Shown in pieces: positions 60,517-64,000 of a stretch of 64,000 nt of DNA. Positions within the stretch are counted from its first letter, which is position 1, and every line of letters begins with the position of its first letter. The position numbers and the translations under genes were made by a program. This DNA comes from Boswellia sacra (lineage: Eukaryota > Streptophyta > Magnoliopsida > Sapindales > Burseraceae), in contig SNVD02009164.1 of assembly GCA_013180625.2 (NCBI GenBank), positions 1 through 64,000 on the forward strand. Direction: 5' to 3'. Under the pieces are notes generated by a model. That model was not told the origin of the DNA. It did no database searches and saw nothing but the letters and a program-made list of their open reading frames with translations.

Positions 60517-61700
60517 TTATTAAGGATATGTTCTCGTAACCATTCCAACCCAAAACAAAAAAAAAAAAAAAAGCTTTATCTTTGCATTGAAATCACAATT
60601 GAGAGACAAGTTGTTCTTGACTTTGGGGCAGAATTATTCAAGTTTGTACCTATCAAGTGAAGCATCACCACATATGATCCGGAATGGTTTGCATTTCGTT
60701 TCCTTATTTGATTACTAGAAGTCGTTAAAAAACAGTTGTCGGTATACAGAATTAGTATTCAAATATTACAATCATAACTCTCTAACTTTAATGGTACATT
60801 ATGGTTGAAAAATTAATAAGAGAGTTGTTTTTCTTAGTATAAATTGATTCAAATCTTAAATATTGTCATAAATCTCGACTTTAATGTTATGTGCACCTGC
60901 TAAGGGGTCAGTTAACTCAGTTTTTGTGTTTGGGTTGGCTTCGTTTTTATATTCCTATAATTGGTTTTAGTTAATTATAGGTCATTTAATTTCTAAGTTA
61001 AAATAAAAACACGTTAGGAGGAACAATATATATATCTGTGCCATAACAAATAAAAATAAAAATAATAAAAATAAAAAGAAAAGAAAGTGGGTTATTAGCA
61101 TCTACTTCATATTCTTCATCATTTGTTTTTCTCTCCAAACCTAAATTTAAAAAAAGAAAGAATCATAATACAAATTATTCTCATTACAAAAACAACTCGA
61201 AAAGATTACAACTTGATCGATAAATTTTGAAGATAAATGATGTTGGGATTTTATTATCTTTTTTGTTAGTTAAGTAATATAGTGACAAAAATGAATGAAT
61301 GAATGTCAATCAGAAGTTTCACTTCTTTGCACATTGAAGGCATAATTTTAACTTTCTACCATAAACTTGATTTAATCCATCATCAACTAGTAAATTTGTT
61401 GGAATAAAAAAAAAAGGAAAAAGAAAAAGAAAAATGTAAATAAAAGCAACTAATCTGCGAATATTATTCTTGAGATTGGGTTTAATATTTGCAATTTAAT
61501 TTCTCTTCACTACGATGAAGTAAAAGGATCACTTTTTTTCAATCAAATTTAAAAAATTTCTTAAAATGGATGTGTATTGTATTGTTTAATATGCGGACAT
61601 TGCAAAAATGAACATGTTTAATTTGTGTTATAAAAAAACTGCAAAGAACATAAAAAAAAATACTTTAAACTAATTTTTAAGGTTATTGTGTATCCAAAAG

Positions 61701-61869
61701 AATAATACTACACTTACAACCTATTTACAATTAACTCTCTCTACAATTTGAGTTAGAAAAATCATATTGGAGATATAATTATCCTTACTTATTTTCTTAT
61801 TCTAGTAAATTTTTGTCAACTCAGATTATAAGGAGAGTTAGTTGAACAGGTCATAGGTGTATCATTGCT
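61701..61869. mobile_element. MITE, copy 2 (TACAACCTATTTAC family)
   Basis: The left arm AATAATACTACACTTACAAC then CTATTTACAATTAACTCTC pairs with the right arm GAGAGTTAGTTGAACAGG then TCATAGGTGTATCATTGCT. It shares its arms and the central AGATATAATTATC block with the element at 58064-58343, but is shorter. Confidence 0.65.
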
Positions 61870-62558
61870 CTATCCAAAAACTATTTAATTTCTAAAAGCA
61901 TTTATTAGTTGGACATGTAATTAATTTCTAAAATACATAACTAGTTTTTCTAAGTTTTCTAACAACTCAGTAAATATTGAGACTTCGTGAGATTTAAGTT
62001 TGACTGTCACCATCTTCTTCTTTTGTGTGTAAATAAAATATAATATAACCAATATTCAGTTGTTACAAGCATTGCTCTAATCCTTAAATGTTTTGTTTAA
62101 AAATCATTTTATTTGAAGCTTGCAAAATTGGATATGGTTTATAAATCACAATCTTAATTTTTCTAATTCTCCTTTCAAATATATCTTGTAACGTCTGAAT
62201 TTCAATACTTTCATCAAATTTCATGTGGTTCTTTTTTTCTTAAAAAATAATTTTTCCATTAATGACCAATCACACACTTGAAATTCAATTTTAATTAACA
62301 CTGAGTTTGCAAAAAAAAAAAAAATCATAAGAAAGGATGTTACAATCCGTTTCATAAGTTTAATTTATATTATAGAAAAGTATAACTGATTCGATAACAA
62401 CAGACGTTTGTGCAAAATTTTGGAAGCTCAAATCCTTAATAACAATGATGATGGCCCGCTCTTCTACGAATCACAAAGAAAATTGCCAATCATAAGTGCG
62501 TCGACACAAGAAGTTTTAGCGTGGTCACTCTTATGCTTAAGTTAGCTACTGATTTATG

Positions 62559-63493
62559 CCCGAATGGTATTCACTTCGAACGCCAATGATCTTTGAGGTC
62601 TTGGGTTCGAGTGGGGGGAGGCGCTCCTGGGAATAATCCCTTGAGGGTAATAGACGGTGTGCTTCGAGCTCCCGTCCCCCAAGACAGGGTAGTACCGGGG
62701 GACAAAACCGTGCGGGGCCGGTGGACTGCCAAAGCGGATAATACCTTAGAGTGTACTGATTGTAGTGACTGCAGACTGTTACATCAAAAGGAGGGTAATA
62801 AAGGGTGTGCTTCGAGCCTCCGTTCCCCAAGACAGGGTAGTACCAGAGGACAAAACCGTGAGGGACCGATGGGCCCCAGAGCGGACAATACCTTGGACTA
62901 TACTGACTGTAGACTGACTGCAGGACTGTTACATAAAAAGGCTCACTACAGTCAGTACACTCTAAGGTATTGTCCGCTTTGGCAGCCCACCGGCCCTGCA
63001 CGGTTTTGTCCCCCTGTACTACCCTTTCTTGGGGAACGGGGGCTCGAAGCACACCGTCTATTACCCTCAAGGGATTATTCCCAGAAGCGCCTCCCTCCAT
63101 TCGAACCTAAGACCTCAAAGGTCATTGGCGTTCGAAGTGAATACCATTCGGGCAATAGAGGGTAATAGAGGGTGTGCTTCGAGCCCCCGTTCCCCAAGAC
63201 AGGGTAGTACCGGGGGACAAAACCGTGCGGGATTGGTGGGCCCCATAGCAGACAATACCTTGGACTATACTGACTGTAGACTGACTGCAAGACTTTTACA
63301 TAAAAAGGCGCCACTACAGTCAGTACAGTCCAAGGTATTGTCCGCTCTGGGGCCCACCGATCCTGCACGGTTTTGTCCCCCGGTACTACCCTGTCTTGGG
63401 GAATGGGATCTCGAAGCACACCCTCTATTACCCTCAAGGGATTATTCCTAGGAGTGTCTCCCCCCACTCGAACCCAAGACCTCAAAGTCATGC
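62559..63493. repeat. Foldback cluster of GC-rich SINE-like units
   Basis: At least five copies of one GC-rich unit are arranged in opposite orientations: plus (62559-62772, with head), plus body (62791-62935), minus with head (62940-63152), plus body (63157-63296) and minus with head (63311-63493). The body contains GGTGTGCTTCGAGC, AAGACAGGGTAGTACCGG and GGGACAAAACCGTGC. The head (CGAATGGTATTCACTTCG, then CTTGGGTTCGAGTGG) has an A-box-like and a good B-box-like (GGTTCGAGT) pol III promoter pattern, as in tRNA-derived SINEs. Neighbouring plus and minus copies could form stems of 130-210 bp. The long open frames here on both strands come from base composition and symmetry, not from coding. Confidence 0.7.
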
Positions 63494-64000
63494 CTAAAAC
63501 TGTTCACTAAGAGAATAGCCTTTCAATTAACTATCTTCCTAGATTTTTTTTTTTTTACTCTGTCACTCTGATAAAACTATTCATTAAAAAATTATTTTTA
63601 GTTCATGTCTTTTATATAAAATAAAAAAATACTCGAAATATTTTTTTTTTTAAAAATCGGCAGAGTCTCCCCTATAATTTGAAGAAAACTCCCTGCAAAA
63701 ATACACATTTTTACACTTTTAAAATATTCCTCATCCCGACTTCTTTTTGAGACTTTCGTCCTTATCAACCACAATATCCTAAAAGATAAATAAATCATAC
63801 TCAACGTACTTAACCTTTAAAAATTTATACAAGATACATAAAAATGAAATAATTTTAATGCATAAAAAATTAGTATACATCGTGTGGCCTTCCTTTACAT
63901 CAAAGACAGCTTAGCACCAAACCTGTAGCATTTGGTTAGGAAAAAGAATAGGAAAAGAATGAGCTAAAGGCTTAGTGAGTGGACATATTTTATTACATAA
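63494..64000. other. Right edge, AT-rich, nothing recognised
   Basis: No gene or repeat terminus is recognised. It contains short T runs at 63546 and 63640, and small open frames without family features. Confidence 0.6.

Larger units (their letters stand above)
59949..62558. other. AT-rich intergenic DNA with scattered MITEs
   Basis: No gene is recognised. Two MITE-like hairpins are listed separately (60355-60516 and 61701-61869). The remainder is A/T-rich, with A-runs at 60237, 60554 and 62309 and no support for coding or RNA genes. Confidence 0.55.

Noticed and set aside
62601..62614. A tRNA gene at the GGTTCGAGT box
   Set aside because: Only A-box and B-box-like patterns are present. I could not form a cloverleaf, and the unit is repeated and inverted like a SINE.
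62593..63491. Long overlapping open frames of 138-190 codons on both strands
   Set aside because: They arise from the GC-rich inverted SINE-like units. The same peptide pattern (VPGDKTV..RW..ADNTL) appears in both orientations, and no domain or splice context supports coding.

Overview
This is nuclear DNA of a flowering plant, most likely a eudicot. It is AT-rich. It carries one intact, intron-rich gene with GT..AG introns, a decayed RPS5-type CC-NBS-LRR gene, and many plant-type transposons (CACTA, hAT, TRIM, LINE, MITEs). All calls come from reading the sequence and from remembered family features; no search was run.

Layout. 1-6208: exon-like fragments of unrelated genes, one clearly from the WD40 subunit of tRNA m7G methyltransferase, ending in a subterminal hairpin-repeat array and a CACTA-type 3' terminus. 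This may be the 3' part of a gene-capturing CACTA element. 6212-10382: a decayed hAT transposase-like gene (TTF/DUF4371/HAT-dimerisation type), split by a minus-strand LINE-like insertion with an ORF1 but no reverse transcriptase. 10417-16069: the 3' part of a CC-NBS-LRR gene, interrupted by a 4.47-kb CACTA element (TTT target duplication) and by a TRIM solo LTR (AGTTG duplication). The CACTA element carries pieces of RPL14, gamma-tocopherol methyltransferase and a C2H2 zinc-finger gene. 19941-20654: a complete TRIM element. 21763-22329: a Copia-like solo LTR. 22579-24482: two non-autonomous hAT elements with perfect 8-bp duplications.

25969-40487 (minus strand): the only intact gene, a REC3-like member of the CLU/TSS/REC family. 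I resolve 23 coding exons with consistent phases, 1701 codons plus stop. Its C-terminal tail holds two PAM2-like motifs, which would suggest contact with poly(A)-binding protein. The putative promoter has a G-box, a TGGGCC element, a TATA-like box and a GA-rich tract.

41050-64000: AT-rich intergenic DNA with no convincing intact gene. It holds a 3.55-kb direct duplication (47.5-51.1 and 53.9-57.5 kb), a third partial copy that preserves the empty site of a nested hAT MITE, several MITEs, a FAR1-like remnant, and a GC-rich foldback cluster of SINE-like units near 63 kb. Left of 25 kb the window is a transposon nest that destroyed an NLR gene; the middle is a conserved housekeeping gene; the right is duplicated repeat DNA.
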